Positions 1-10,891 of a stretch of DNA of 34,707 nt are shown piece after piece. Each line of letters opens with the position of its first letter. Position 1 is the first letter of the stretch. The stretch comes from Gammaproteobacteria bacterium (GTDB taxonomy: Bacteria; Pseudomonadota; Gammaproteobacteria; Pseudomonadales; Azotimanducaceae). A program made the position numbers and the translations under genes. The notes beneath the pieces were generated by a model. The model was given only the letters and a program-made list of their open reading frames with translations. It made no database searches and was not told the origin of the DNA. Where the stretch lies: assembly GCA_009837725.1 (NCBI GenBank), contig VXSY01000218.1, positions 1-34,707 on the forward strand, in the 5' to 3' direction.

Positions 1-190
1 CGTCGACAACCCAACACCGGCGATTCGCAACGCCAGTTCAGAGCTTCCCTAACGGGCGGGACTTTCTGCGCGCCACGAAGGACGCACGCGTCGGCCCCCT
101 TTTGCAGGCGCAAAGGCACACCGTCTTCCCTCGTCGTTTTCTGCTGACTTGACGAGGTACGAGCCGGAGCAGACTCGGGAGACGAAGACA

Positions 191-1576
191 ATGCCCACAG
201 TGGCTCTCGTCGGGCGGCCCAACGTCGGCAAGTCCACCTTGTTCAACCGCCTCTGCGGCGGTCGTGATGCATTGGTGGCGGACTTCCCGGGCCTCACCCG
301 GGACCGTCGCTATGGGAGGGCGGAAGTGGAGGGTCACACGATCTCCGTGGTGGACACCGGCGGCCTCGGCGACATGGCGACCGCCGATACGGAAATGGCG
401 GACGCAGTGGCAGCGCAGGTTTGGCAGGCCGTCGACGAGGCGGACGTTCCGGTGATGCTGGTGGATGCCCAAACGGGCGCTTCCGCTACGGACGACGAAA
501 TCGCCGAGGGCCTGCGTCGTCGGGGCAAGCCCGTGGTGTTGGTGGCGAACAAGGCCGACGGCACCGATCCGGCGGTGGCGCATGACTTCTGGGGGTTGGG
601 TCTCGGCGAAGCGCTGCCGCTTTCCGCGCTGCGGGGGCGCGGTATGGGACGCTTGCGCACGGCGCTGGCCGAAGCACTGCCGCCCGTAGAGGATGCCGGC
701 CAGGAGGAGGCTGAAGACGGCATCCGCGTTGCCATCGTTGGCCGCCCCAATGTGGGCAAGTCGACGTTGGTGAACCGCCTTGCCGGAAGCGACCGCCAAG
801 TCGTGTTAGACCGCCCGGGCACCACCCGCGACGCCATCGACATCCGCGTTGGCAATCACGTGCTGATCGACACGGCAGGTTTGCGGCGGCGGTCGCGGGT
901 GTCGGAGGCAATCGAGAAGTTCTCGGTGATCAAGTCGCTCGAAGCGCTCGAACGGGCCCATGTTGCGGTGCTCCTCATCGACGCCGAGGACGGCCTTGTG
1001 GACCAAGACCTGCACCTGATGCGCCACGCCATGGACGCGGGCACGGGACTCCTGCTGGCAGTGAACAAGTGGGACGGCCTGTCGCCTGATCGGCGCCTTG
1101 CGGTTCGCTCCGCGCTCGACCGGCGCATGGACTTCGCGCCCTGGGTGTCGATTCGCTACATCTCGGCCCGAACCGGCGCCGGCGTTGGCAAGCTCATGGG
1201 CTTGGTGGACGACATCCACGGCGCCGCTGCCTTCGACACCAGCACGCCACAGCTCAACCGCATCCTCGAAGAGGCCGTTCGCGCGCATCCGCCGCCGATG
1301 GTGCACGGACGCGCCATTAGGCTCCGCTACGCGCACAAGGCCGGCGCCCATCCACCGACCCTCATGCTGCACGGAAACCGCACCGAAGCCTTGCCGGCGA
1401 GCTACCTGCGTTACTTGGAGAACCGCTTCCGCGCCGCGCTCGACCTCGCCGGAACGCCGCTCCGCATCCAGACTCGCACCGGAGAAAACCCGTGGGGAGA
1501 CCGCAGAAACAAACTCACCGAGCGCCAGATGCGACAGCGGCGCCGGCTGATCCGCCATCGGCTGGGGAAGCGCTGA
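191..1576 (+). CDS. der: ribosome-associated GTPase Der (EngA), two tandem G domains plus KH-like C-terminus
   Basis: Two GRPNVGKSTL P-loops (ALVGRPNVGKSTLFNRL and AIVGRPNVGKSTLVNRL), DTGG/DTAG and NKAD/NKWD motifs; ATG at 191 preferred over the upstream ORF start at 149. Confidence 0.97.
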   Translation: MPTVALVGRPNVGKSTLFNRLCGGRDALVADFPGLTRDRRYGRAEVEGHTISVVDTGGLGDMATADTEMADAVAAQVWQAVDEADVPVMLVDAQTGASATDDEIAEGLRRRGKPVVLVANKADGTDPAVAHDFWGLGLGEALPLSALRGRGMGRLRTALAEALPPVEDAGQEEAEDGIRVAIVGRPNVGKSTLVNRLAGSDRQVVLDRPGTTRDAIDIRVGNHVLIDTAGLRRRSRVSEAIEKFSVIKSLEALERAHVAVLLIDAEDGLVDQDLHLMRHAMDAGTGLLLAVNKWDGLSPDRRLAVRSALDRRMDFAPWVSIRYISARTGAGVGKLMGLVDDIHGAAAFDTSTPQLNRILEEAVRAHPPPMVHGRAIRLRYAHKAGAHPPTLMLHGNRTEALPASYLRYLENRFRAALDLAGTPLRIQTRTGENPWGDRRNKLTERQMRQRRRLIRHRLGKR

Positions 1577-1643
1577 GCTGGGGGCGGCGGCGCTCGCCCT
1601 CCTCGTGCGGCAGGAACGCCAAGGCATGACGGGTGCCAGCGAG

Positions 1644-1807
1644 AGGCTGGTTTGTTGGTTGCGTTGTTCGAGGCTTGCTCTTTTTGGCGTCGTCTGGAGC
1701 GCGGGTTGCGGTGGCCTTGGCCGGCTCCGCTGCGTGCGCGCCTTTCGGCACGCTTGGAGGGCGGGACGCCCTCCGTCCAGAGAGACCCTCGCATGGCAGG
1801 GGCTGTT
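1644..1807 (+). repeat. dispersed intergenic repeat, copy A (contains GGAGGGCG-GGA-CGCCCTCC hairpin)
   Basis: Closely resembles the reverse complement of 19771-19932 by eye: AGGCTGGTTTGTTGG..., GCTGCGTGCGCGCCTT(T)CGGCACGCTT, GCCCTCCGTCCAGAGAG, GGCAGGGGCTGTT. Confidence 0.85.
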
Positions 1808-1835
1808 GGGTTCGGTGTTTTGCCGGCTAGCCCCA

Positions 1836-2681
1836 TCAGCCACCGGGCGGTGCGTCGTCCACCAGCGCGTTCAGCACGGCCATCATCCGTTCTGGATCGA
1901 CCCGAACGCCCGCCAAGCTCACGCTCCAGTGCAAGTGCGGCCCGGTGGATCGCCCGGTGGCCCCGACTTGGCCCAGGACGTCACCCCTGGCCACCGTCTG
2001 ACCCTCCTGCACGCCGATCGCGTCGAGGTGGCAATACATCGTCACCAGACCGCCGCCGTGATCGACCATCACCGTGTTGCCATTGAAGAAGTAGTCGCCG
2101 GTGACCGCGACGATGCCGGGAGCGGGGGACTCGATGGGCGTTCCGGTACTGGCCGCGATGTCGAGGCCGGAGTGCGGGCTGCGGGGCTGGTCGTTCCAGA
2201 AGCGGCGCAGGCCAAACACGCTTGAGTGGCGGCCCTCAACCGGTTTCAGGAATGGTACGGGGCTTGCGGCAACAGGAGTCCGCAGCGCGTATGCGGCGCG
2301 CATTGTCGCGGTTTCGCGGTTGATGCGTTCGAGGTCAGCCGGATCTGGGTCCACCATGCGGCGGTTGCTGGTGCGAAGCCGCTGCTCCGGATAATTGCGA
2401 TGCACCACCTCGTAGGCGAGCTTGGCGGTGTCGGTCAGCGTCGCCACTTCAAGCGCGCGCGGACCCGGCTCGGCATCGAGTGCGGCACCGACGATGGCGT
2501 GGCCATCGAGCACCAGCACTTGCTCGCCATTCACGCTCGCCGTGACTGCATCGATGGGAAGTGGCACTGCAGCGACGCCGCCAACTTCGATCTTGATGGT
2601 AGTGGCCGGCGCCGCCGCGCCGGCGAGGGCCAGCAACCAAAGGCAAAGGCCTCGCCTAAAGCGCCGCAACAGACCGGTCAT
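1836..2681 (-). CDS. M23 family metallopeptidase (LytM/NlpD-like) with N-terminal signal/TM segment
   Basis: HSGLDIAASTGTPIESPAPGIVAVTGDYFFNGNTVMVDHGGGLVTMYCHLD...GATGRSTGPHLHW, the classical M23 HxxxD and HLHW motifs; ATG overlaps the xseA stop. Confidence 0.93.
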   Translation of the reverse strand: MTGLLRRFRRGLCLWLLALAGAAAPATTIKIEVGGVAAVPLPIDAVTASVNGEQVLVLDGHAIVGAALDAEPGPRALEVATLTDTAKLAYEVVHRNYPEQRLRTSNRRMVDPDPADLERINRETATMRAAYALRTPVAASPVPFLKPVEGRHSSVFGLRRFWNDQPRSPHSGLDIAASTGTPIESPAPGIVAVTGDYFFNGNTVMVDHGGGLVTMYCHLDAIGVQEGQTVARGDVLGQVGATGRSTGPHLHWSVSLAGVRVDPERMMAVLNALVDDAPPGG

Positions 2682-4075
2682 GTTTCCTCCTCCACTCGTC
2701 GGTGCTCCTTTCCGGTCACGGCCGCCTCGATGGTGCCGTCTGCGACGTGGGCCCGGATACGTTCCCCAGCCGTCACCTGTTCGACGCTGGAAACCGGGCT
2801 TCCCCACTTGCCCTCTCCCTTGGCGACGATCGCGTAGCCGCGCCCAAGAGTTTGCAGGGGACTCACGGCGTGGAGGCCCCGCGCGATGGATTCGCTCCGC
2901 GCGGTCGCGTCGAGCAGCCGTCGCGCCATGCCAGTGCGCAGACGCTGCTTCACCTGCTGCAATTGCGCCGCGAGACCCTCGATGCGCTGTCTTGGGCTGG
3001 CGCCCTGCAGCAATCGCGTGCTGTGTTCGATTGCGGTGGCTGCCGTGGCGAGGCGTGTCGTCATTCCCCTTTGCAGACGCAACGTCAACTCGTCGGTGCG
3101 TTGCATCCACTGCTCCGCGCTTCTGCCTGGATGGACAAGCCGACGCGCCGTCGCCGACAAGGACTGCAGATGGCTCCGGACGCGTGTTGAGGCTTGAAGC
3201 CCCAATGTTCGCTCCAGGCGGTCGAATCGACGACGCAGATCGCCCTGATCTGGCGTGGCGAGTTCCGCTGCAGCGGTTGGCGTGGCGGCGCGCTGATCGG
3301 CGGCGAAGTCGCAAAGCGTCACGTCCGTCTCATGGCCGACTGCGGATACGACGGGAATCGTCGTGGTTGCCACGCGCCGCACGACGGCTTCGGTGTTGAA
3401 TGCCCACAGGTCTTCGAGCGAGCCGCCGCCGCGGGTGAGGATGATCGCGTCGGGCCGACTGCGCATTCGCTCGGCGCGATCGAGTGCCGTGATGATCTGG
3501 CCAGGTGCCTCGTCGCCCTGTACGGACACATGAAACCAAGTTACGCGCAGACACGGGAAACGACGGCGCAGCACTGCCAGCACGTCGCGGGGGGCGGCGC
3601 CGGAAGGTGACGAAATCAGTGCCAGATGCCTTGGGAATGCGGGCAGGGGTCGCTTGCGGTCGGTGGCAAAGAGGCCCTCTGCAGCGAGGCTTGCCTTGAG
3701 CCGTTCCAAGGCTGCGCGCAGAGCGCCTTCGCCGGCGGGTTCCACATGCTCGACGATGGCCTGGAACTCGCCGCGGGCCTCGTACACCGACAGTCTCGCC
3801 CGCACGATCACGGTGATGCCATTGCCGAACGGCGCGCGCACGAACCGGTTGCGACTCGCGAACATGGCGCAGCGAATCTGCGCCGACCGATCGCGCAGGC
3901 TGAAGTACCAGTGGCCCGAGGCGGGCCGACTGAAGTTCGAGACCTCGCCCTCGATCCACACCCGGCCTAGCTTCTCTTCGATCAAGAGCCTCGCGGCGCC
4001 GTTGACTTCCGACACGGTGCGAATGCGGCGCTCGGTTCGCGGGTGGCCAAGAGCGGGCTGCTGGGGGCGACTCAT
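2678..4075 (-). CDS. xseA: exodeoxyribonuclease VII large subunit
   Basis: OB-fold N-terminus VWIEGEVSNFSRPASGHWYFSLRD, ILTRGGGSLEDLWAFN, SAVGHETDVTLCDFAADQRAATPTAAAE. Confidence 0.97.
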   Translation of the reverse strand: MSRPQQPALGHPRTERRIRTVSEVNGAARLLIEEKLGRVWIEGEVSNFSRPASGHWYFSLRDRSAQIRCAMFASRNRFVRAPFGNGITVIVRARLSVYEARGEFQAIVEHVEPAGEGALRAALERLKASLAAEGLFATDRKRPLPAFPRHLALISSPSGAAPRDVLAVLRRRFPCLRVTWFHVSVQGDEAPGQIITALDRAERMRSRPDAIILTRGGGSLEDLWAFNTEAVVRRVATTTIPVVSAVGHETDVTLCDFAADQRAATPTAAAELATPDQGDLRRRFDRLERTLGLQASTRVRSHLQSLSATARRLVHPGRSAEQWMQRTDELTLRLQRGMTTRLATAATAIEHSTRLLQGASPRQRIEGLAAQLQQVKQRLRTGMARRLLDATARSESIARGLHAVSPLQTLGRGYAIVAKGEGKWGSPVSSVEQVTAGERIRAHVADGTIEAAVTGKEHRRVEEET

Positions 4076-4088
4076 GGGTGGAGTGTAG

Positions 4089-5873
<1,785 letters not shown>

Positions 5874-5880
5874 TGCATCC

Positions 5881-7479
5881 GTGACTGCTCCTCTGACGGA
5901 GGCCGAGCGCTCGCCGCCATCCGCCGTTGGCGCGGCGACAGATCGCGTTGTGGTGTTGGACTTCGGCTCCCAGTACACGCAGTTGATCGCGCGCCGGGTG
6001 CGGGAGTGCGGCGTGTATTGCGAGATCGTTCCTTTCGATGTCGACGAGGCCGTGCTCACGGCGCTCGGCGCAAACGCTTTCATCCTTTCGGGTGGCCCGG
6101 AATCGGTCACCGTCGGCGCAACGCCTCGTGTGCCCGATGCGGTGCTGGAAGGCGGCGTGCCCGTGCTCGGCATCTGCTATGGAATGCAGGCGATGGCGGC
6201 GCAGCGGGGAGGCGCCGTCGTGCCATCCACAGAGCGCGAGTTCGGTCACGCCCGGGTACGCATCCGCGAGGGCATCGACCTCTTTGCGGGGCTCGACCCG
6301 GAGCTCGATGTCTGGATGAGCCACGGCGACCGCGTGACCGACGTCCCGCCTGGCTTCGTCGTCGCCGCTGCCTCAGACAACGCTCCGGTTGCGGCGATGG
6401 CGGACGTGGGGCGGCGATGGTACGGGCTGCAATTCCATCCCGAAGTGACCCACACCCAGAGCGGTAGCGACATTTTGCGTCGCTTTGTGCGCGACATTGC
6501 CGGCTGCGAGGCGACGTGGACGCCTTCGAGCATCGTCGACCGGGCGGTGGCGTCCGTGCGGCGTCAGGTCGGCGACGGCAAGGTGCTGCTCGGCCTTTCT
6601 GGCGGGGTGGACTCGAGCGTGGTAGCCGCACTGGTCTCCCGTGCCATCGGCGATGGGCTCACTTGCGTCTTTGTGGACAACGGCCTGTTGCGCAAGGGCG
6701 AGGTGGACGAGGTACAGGCTGCGTTTGGGCCATCCAATGCACTGCCGCTGAACCTTGTGACGGTGGACGCTGCTGCCGAGTTTCTCCAAGCGCTCGCTGG
6801 CGTCGACGACCCGGAACAGAAACGTCGCGTCATCGGCCGCACCTTCGTCGAGGTCTTCGAGCGGGAGGCAGAGCGGATCGCGGACGTGGAATGGCTGGCG
6901 CAGGGCACGATCTACCCGGACGTGATCGAGTCGGCTGCCGCGCGCACGGGCAAGGCGCATGTCATCAAGTCACATCACAACGTCGGTGGTCTGCCGGAGC
7001 GGATGAAGCTGGGACTGGTGGAGCCGCTCCGGGACCTCTTCAAGGACGAGGTGCGCAAGGTGGGGCTTGCCCTGGGGCTGCCGGAAAGTCTGGTGTTCCG
7101 GCACCCGTTCCCTGGGCCGGGGCTGGGGGTCCGTGTGCTGGGCGAAGTGCGGCGCGAGTACCTGAGCGTGCTGCGCGAAGCCGACGCGATCTTCATCGAA
7201 GAGTTGCGCCGGGCCGATTGGTACGACCGCGTGGCGCAGGCGTTCGCCGTTTATCTGCCCGTGAAATCCGTAGGCGTGGTGGGCGATGCACGCCGCCACG
7301 AACACGTCATTGCCCTGCGCGCCGTGGTCACCACCGACTTCATGACCGCCAACTGGGCCGAACTGCCCCACGACCTGATCGCCACCGTCAGCAACCGCAT
7401 CGTCAACGAACTCCCCGGCGTCTCACGGGTGGTGTACGACGTGACCGGCAAGCCTCCGGGCACGATCGAGTGGGAGTAG
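5881..7479 (+). CDS. guaA: GMP synthase (glutamine-hydrolysing)
   Basis: Class I GATase [10 protein letters not shown] and [13 protein letters not shown]-PPase [30 protein letters not shown] start 8 nt after the guaB stop. Confidence 0.97.
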   Translation: MTAPLTEAERSPPSAVGAATDRVVVLDFGSQYTQLIARRVRECGVYCEIVPFDVDEAVLTALGANAFILSGGPESVTVGATPRVPDAVLEGGVPVLGICYGMQAMAAQRGGAVVPSTEREFGHARVRIREGIDLFAGLDPELDVWMSHGDRVTDVPPGFVVAAASDNAPVAAMADVGRRWYGLQFHPEVTHTQSGSDILRRFVRDIAGCEATWTPSSIVDRAVASVRRQVGDGKVLLGLSGGVDSSVVAALVSRAIGDGLTCVFVDNGLLRKGEVDEVQAAFGPSNALPLNLVTVDAAAEFLQALAGVDDPEQKRRVIGRTFVEVFEREAERIADVEWLAQGTIYPDVIESAAARTGKAHVIKSHHNVGGLPERMKLGLVEPLRDLFKDEVRKVGLALGLPESLVFRHPFPGPGLGVRVLGEVRREYLSVLREADAIFIEELRRADWYDRVAQAFAVYLPVKSVGVVGDARRHEHVIALRAVVTTDFMTANWAELPHDLIATVSNRIVNELPGVSRVVYDVTGKPPGTIEWE

Positions 7480-7798
7480 GCCCGAGGGCAAGAACAGATT
7501 TCCCAAGGCGTTGATTAGCAAACTTAGCGCCTCGAAGTCGAGTCAACACCCCAACGTGCCGGCCGGATGGTGCGGTCCCACGCGCAGCTCGGAGCGAGGG
7601 CCCGTCACGCTCTTCCCGTCGAAGGCGAAGCAACCAAGGGCCCGATGGTGCAACCAGCCCTCACCCCGCGAGACGGGCCTGGCGGCGGTTGGGAACGGCC
7701 CTGTTCCTTGGCGTCCAGCGACTCGGCCTCCCCAGCGGCTGGAAACTCCAAGGCCGGCCGTTGCCTTGGCAGAAGGCACTATGCGACAGGCAAGTGCC

Positions 7799-8623
7799 TC
7801 ATTGCTGCCGCAACCGAACCGCCAGCACGTCGCACGTCGCCCCGTGGAGGATGGCGTTGGCGGTGGAGCCGGCGAGCAGTTGCAGGCCGTGCTTGCCGTG
7901 GGTGCCGACGACCACGAGGTCGGCACCGATGTCGGTTGCGAGCGCGTGGATTTCGGTCACCGGGTTGCCGGACAGCGCGTAAATCGCCTCCTCCTCCACG
8001 CCGAAGGCATCGGCGAGGTGGGCGAGCTTCTGTGCCGTCGGTTCACCGATGGCGTCGTGGGTCACCGTACACAGCGTCACCTCGGCGCCGCAGTGCGCCG
8101 ACACCCGGCCCGCATGCTCGAGCACCTCGAACGAGTCGTCGGACAGGTCCACGGCGACCAGGATGCGCTCGTAGTTTCCGGATGCCGGCCCCCGGCCATT
8201 GAGATGGACGGCGAGCACGTCGCAGGGCGTGCCGTGCAGCACGGAGTTGGAGGTCGAGCCGAACATCGCTCGGGGTCCGCTGCGCCCGTGTGAGCCGACG
8301 ACCACGAGGTCGGCGCGGTTCTTGGCGTAGTCGTGCAGGGCGTGTGCCGGACGACCGTCGAGAACCTGACGCTTGGCCACACCCCGTGGCGTGCAGACCC
8401 GCTCGAGAAAACCGAACGCCTGCTTGCGGACGGCGTCGTCGAGTTCTTCGGAGTTCTGGAACGAGCCCACCGGATACTCGAAATGCTGGTGGTGAAGCTG
8501 AGTGCAAGCGTGGACTGCCTCGATGCAACCTGGGTCCGTCAGTTCGCAGGCCCGCCCAAGCACGAGCGCCGCATTGTCTTGGTGCACGTCCAAGCCCACC
8601 ACCACTTGCTCGAATGCGTTCAT
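7799..8623 (-). CDS. tandem-domain universal stress protein (UspE-like)
   Basis: Two Usp repeats: DYAKNRADLVVVGSHGRSGPRAMFGSTSNSVLHGTPCDVLAV and ADLVVVGTHGKHGLQLLAGSTANAILHGATCDVLAV; strong SD GAGGAGGAAGG before the ATG. Confidence 0.93.
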   Translation of the reverse strand: MNAFEQVVVGLDVHQDNAALVLGRACELTDPGCIEAVHACTQLHHQHFEYPVGSFQNSEELDDAVRKQAFGFLERVCTPRGVAKRQVLDGRPAHALHDYAKNRADLVVVGSHGRSGPRAMFGSTSNSVLHGTPCDVLAVHLNGRGPASGNYERILVAVDLSDDSFEVLEHAGRVSAHCGAEVTLCTVTHDAIGEPTAQKLAHLADAFGVEEEAIYALSGNPVTEIHALATDIGADLVVVGTHGKHGLQLLAGSTANAILHGATCDVLAVRLRQQ

Positions 8624-8639
8624 CGCCTTCCTCCTCGAC

Positions 8640-8689
8640 TAGCTGGCCTCGCGGGTGCGTCGCAGTGCGCTACGCGAGCCGCTGGCCTG
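8640..8689 (+). repeat. degenerate REP-like element
   Basis: TAGCTGGCCTCGCGGGTGCGTCGCAGTGCGCTACGCGAGCCGCTGGCCTGC resembles 20833-20880 (TAGC..GCGGGcGCGTC..GCAGT..CGC..CTGGCCT). Confidence 0.35.
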
Positions 8690-8717
8690 CTTCCTTCGTT
8701 TGCGTTGCCACACCCTC

Positions 8718-8751
8718 GGGGGCAGTGTCCGTTTTCGGCGCGGCTGCCCCC
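8718..8751 (-). terminator. possible 3' stem-loop of the cca transcript
   Basis: 8-bp perfect stem GGGGGCAG/CTGCCCCC, 18-nt loop, downstream of cca; no U-tract. Confidence 0.35.
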
Positions 8752-8844
8752 TCGCGAAAGCGCAGACGCACTGAACGTAACGCGCAAGACACCGGCTCGG
8801 AAGGATCGAAAGGCGATAAGCGAGGGCTGCTTTAGAACCGGGAG

Positions 8845-10254
8845 CTATTGCGGCTCCGGTGTGCCCGGTGCCGCTTCGGGGTTTGTGGAGGCACCGAGTA
8901 CGGCATCGAGGATGCGGTCCGGGTCACTCCAGCCATGTGCGTCCTGCACGGCGCGGCAGCGACGGAGGACGTCGCTGAAATCTGCTCCCGGCTTGAGACC
9001 GCGAGCGATGAGATGGCGGCCGAGCACGGCATTGGGGGGTGAACGGTCGGCGACGGCAAGGGCGCGGGCACGCGCCAGAAAGCGGTCCCCTTCGGAGAAC
9101 GACCGTGCCAATGCCTCCTCGGTGGTGCGGCCGAAATGGTCGGCGCGGGCGGTGCGCACCAAGAGCTCCATGGTCACGCCGTCGGCTGCGAGCTTTCGTG
9201 CCAAGCGTCGATAGGCGCGATCGCCAGCGCCCTGCGCCACGAACTGGGCCGGGGCGAGATGGTGTCGCACCAGCGCACAGGTGCGCTTGACCAGCGCGTG
9301 CGATGTGCGCAGGTTGTCTAGGAAGGTGCGGGTGGGCGCGATCCCGGCTTCCGAGTGGCGCGGCGATCGAACCGTCCCGCCGTCCGTGGTTAGCGTAACG
9401 AGTGGCTTGCCGAAGTCATGGCACAGGGCGCCGAACATGAGCGCCGCGTCTTCGTCTTCGTCGCCGGTGCGAAGCATGGCTGCCTCGTCCACGACCATCA
9501 GCGTGTGGGTCCACACGTCCCCTTCCGGATGCCAGCGCGGGTCCTGTGGAACGTCGACCAGGGCGGCGAGTTCCGGGAAGTGGCCGAGGAGCCCGGAGCG
9601 GCGCAGAAATGCCAAGCCAAGGGCCGGGCGCACGCCGCGCAGGAGCAACTTGCGGAACTCCTCGCGCTTGCGCTCCGGCGAGATCTCGGCCAGCTCGAGT
9701 TGGCCGCACAGGCGTACGAGTTCTTCGTCCGGCGTCATGTCGAGCCGGGCGCAAAACTGTGCAACGCGCAGCCCCCGCAGAGGGTCCTCGGGAAACGTGG
9801 CCGTGTCCGTTGCCCGCAAGATGCGACGTTCGAGGTCGCGGCGTCCGCCATGCGGATCGAGGATCTTCCCGCCGGGCAGCTCCATGCCCATGCTGTTGAT
9901 GGTGAGGTCACGCCGCCGTGCCGCTTCGGCGAAGTCCAGGCCTGGATCCACCTGCACATCAAAGCCTCGATGGCCCGGACCGCGCTTGCTGTCGCGACGC
10001 GGCAGCGAGAACTCGGCATGGACGCCGGCGCCGTCGAGGCGCAGCACTCCGAACGCTCGACCAACGCGCCGCACTCGGCCGAACCGGGTTAGAACGCCTT
10101 CGAGGTCTTCGAGTGCGAGCCCGAAGACCTCGATGTCCATGTCCTTGGCGTCGTTGCCGAGGCACAGATCGCGCACGAAGCCGCCCACGGCGACTGGGCG
10201 TCCGCCCGACGCTACGATGGCTTCGGCGATAGTCTTGATGCGGGAGTCCAGCAT
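8845..10254 (-). CDS. cca: CCA tRNA nucleotidyltransferase / poly(A) polymerase family with HD domain
   Basis: VAVGGFVRDLCLGNDAKDMDIEVFG (class II NTase), RRDLTINSMGME, HD motif LCHDFGKP. Confidence 0.85.
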   Translation of the reverse strand: MLDSRIKTIAEAIVASGGRPVAVGGFVRDLCLGNDAKDMDIEVFGLALEDLEGVLTRFGRVRRVGRAFGVLRLDGAGVHAEFSLPRRDSKRGPGHRGFDVQVDPGLDFAEAARRRDLTINSMGMELPGGKILDPHGGRRDLERRILRATDTATFPEDPLRGLRVAQFCARLDMTPDEELVRLCGQLELAEISPERKREEFRKLLLRGVRPALGLAFLRRSGLLGHFPELAALVDVPQDPRWHPEGDVWTHTLMVVDEAAMLRTGDEDEDAALMFGALCHDFGKPLVTLTTDGGTVRSPRHSEAGIAPTRTFLDNLRTSHALVKRTCALVRHHLAPAQFVAQGAGDRAYRRLARKLAADGVTMELLVRTARADHFGRTTEEALARSFSEGDRFLARARALAVADRSPPNAVLGRHLIARGLKPGADFSDVLRRCRAVQDAHGWSDPDRILDAVLGASTNPEAAPGTPEPQ

Positions 10255-10307
10255 CGGACGATCATAAGCGCGAGAAGGGAGCACAGGCATTCGATGAGGG
10301 CCGCACG

Positions 10308-10796
10308 ATGACCGGTGTGGCGGCGCAAACCGACCATGAACACTGGATGCAGGTTGCGCTGACGGAGGCGCGGCAGGCTGCGCTGGCCGGCGAGGTGCCG
10401 GTTGGCGCCGTGGTGGTCGTTGCTGGTCGGGAGGTGGGGCGTGGGCACAACCGTCCGGTATCGGCGGGGGACCCCACCTCCCACGCGGAGATGGAAGCGC
10501 TCCGCGACGCCGCGCGACAGACGAGGAATTACCGCCTCCCCGGGGCAACGCTGTATGTCACGGTTGAGCCTTGCACCATGTGCGCCGGTGCGCTGGTTCA
10601 CGCCCGGGTTGAGCGACTGGTGTTCGGTACCCGCGAGCCCAAAGCCGGCGCCGTGCGAAGCGCGGCGAGGGTGCTCGATTGGGAGCATCTCAACCACAGG
10701 GTCGCCGTGGTGGAGGGCGTGCTGGCGGAGGACTGTCGCGAGCTGATGTCGTCATTCTTTGCTCACCGGCGAGGAGAGGCGAGCACACCCCAATAG
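10308..10796 (+). CDS. tadA: tRNA-specific adenosine deaminase
   Basis: HAEMEALRDAARQ and PCTMCAGALVHARV zinc motifs; DxxWMQVALTEA N-terminus. Confidence 0.95.
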   Translation: MTGVAAQTDHEHWMQVALTEARQAALAGEVPVGAVVVVAGREVGRGHNRPVSAGDPTSHAEMEALRDAARQTRNYRLPGATLYVTVEPCTMCAGALVHARVERLVFGTREPKAGAVRSAARVLDWEHLNHRVAVVEGVLAEDCRELMSSFFAHRRGEASTPQ

Positions 10797-10891
10797 CAGC
10801 TACGGCCTCGTGCTCGCATTCGGGGTCGTTGGGGCTGGGCGAATACAATGGACCCTTGTACCCAAACGACGCTGGCCCCTGCCGACTACTC

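Noticed and set aside
1-52. Short open frame ending in TAA at 50-52 (VDNPTPAIRNASSELP*)
   Set aside because: Could be the 3' end of a gene upstream of der (often bamB), but too short to identify and no recognisable motif.
806-1843. Long antisense ORFs opposite der, guaB, leuA, ffh, recJ and the S9 peptidase (e.g. 806-1843, 4698-6173, 17395-19053, 20954-22456, 32687-34654)
   Set aside because: High-GC shadow ORFs with low-complexity Arg/His/Ala composition, opposite genes with clear conserved motifs.
1605-2225. ORFs inside the dispersed repeat and antisense to the M23 gene
   Set aside because: Translated repeat sequence; the shared peptide strings reflect nucleotide repeat identity rather than coding constraint.
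7748-7799. Pair of stem-loops (CCAAGGC/GCCTTGG; AGGCACT/AGTGCCT) at the usp 3' end
   Set aside because: Probably ordinary 3'-end structures; 7-bp stems without U-tracts, not distinctive enough to report as a finding.
10679-10891. N-terminal extension of the purL ORF overlapping tadA
   Set aside because: Overlaps tadA out of frame; the conserved PurL N-terminus begins near the GTG at 10892.
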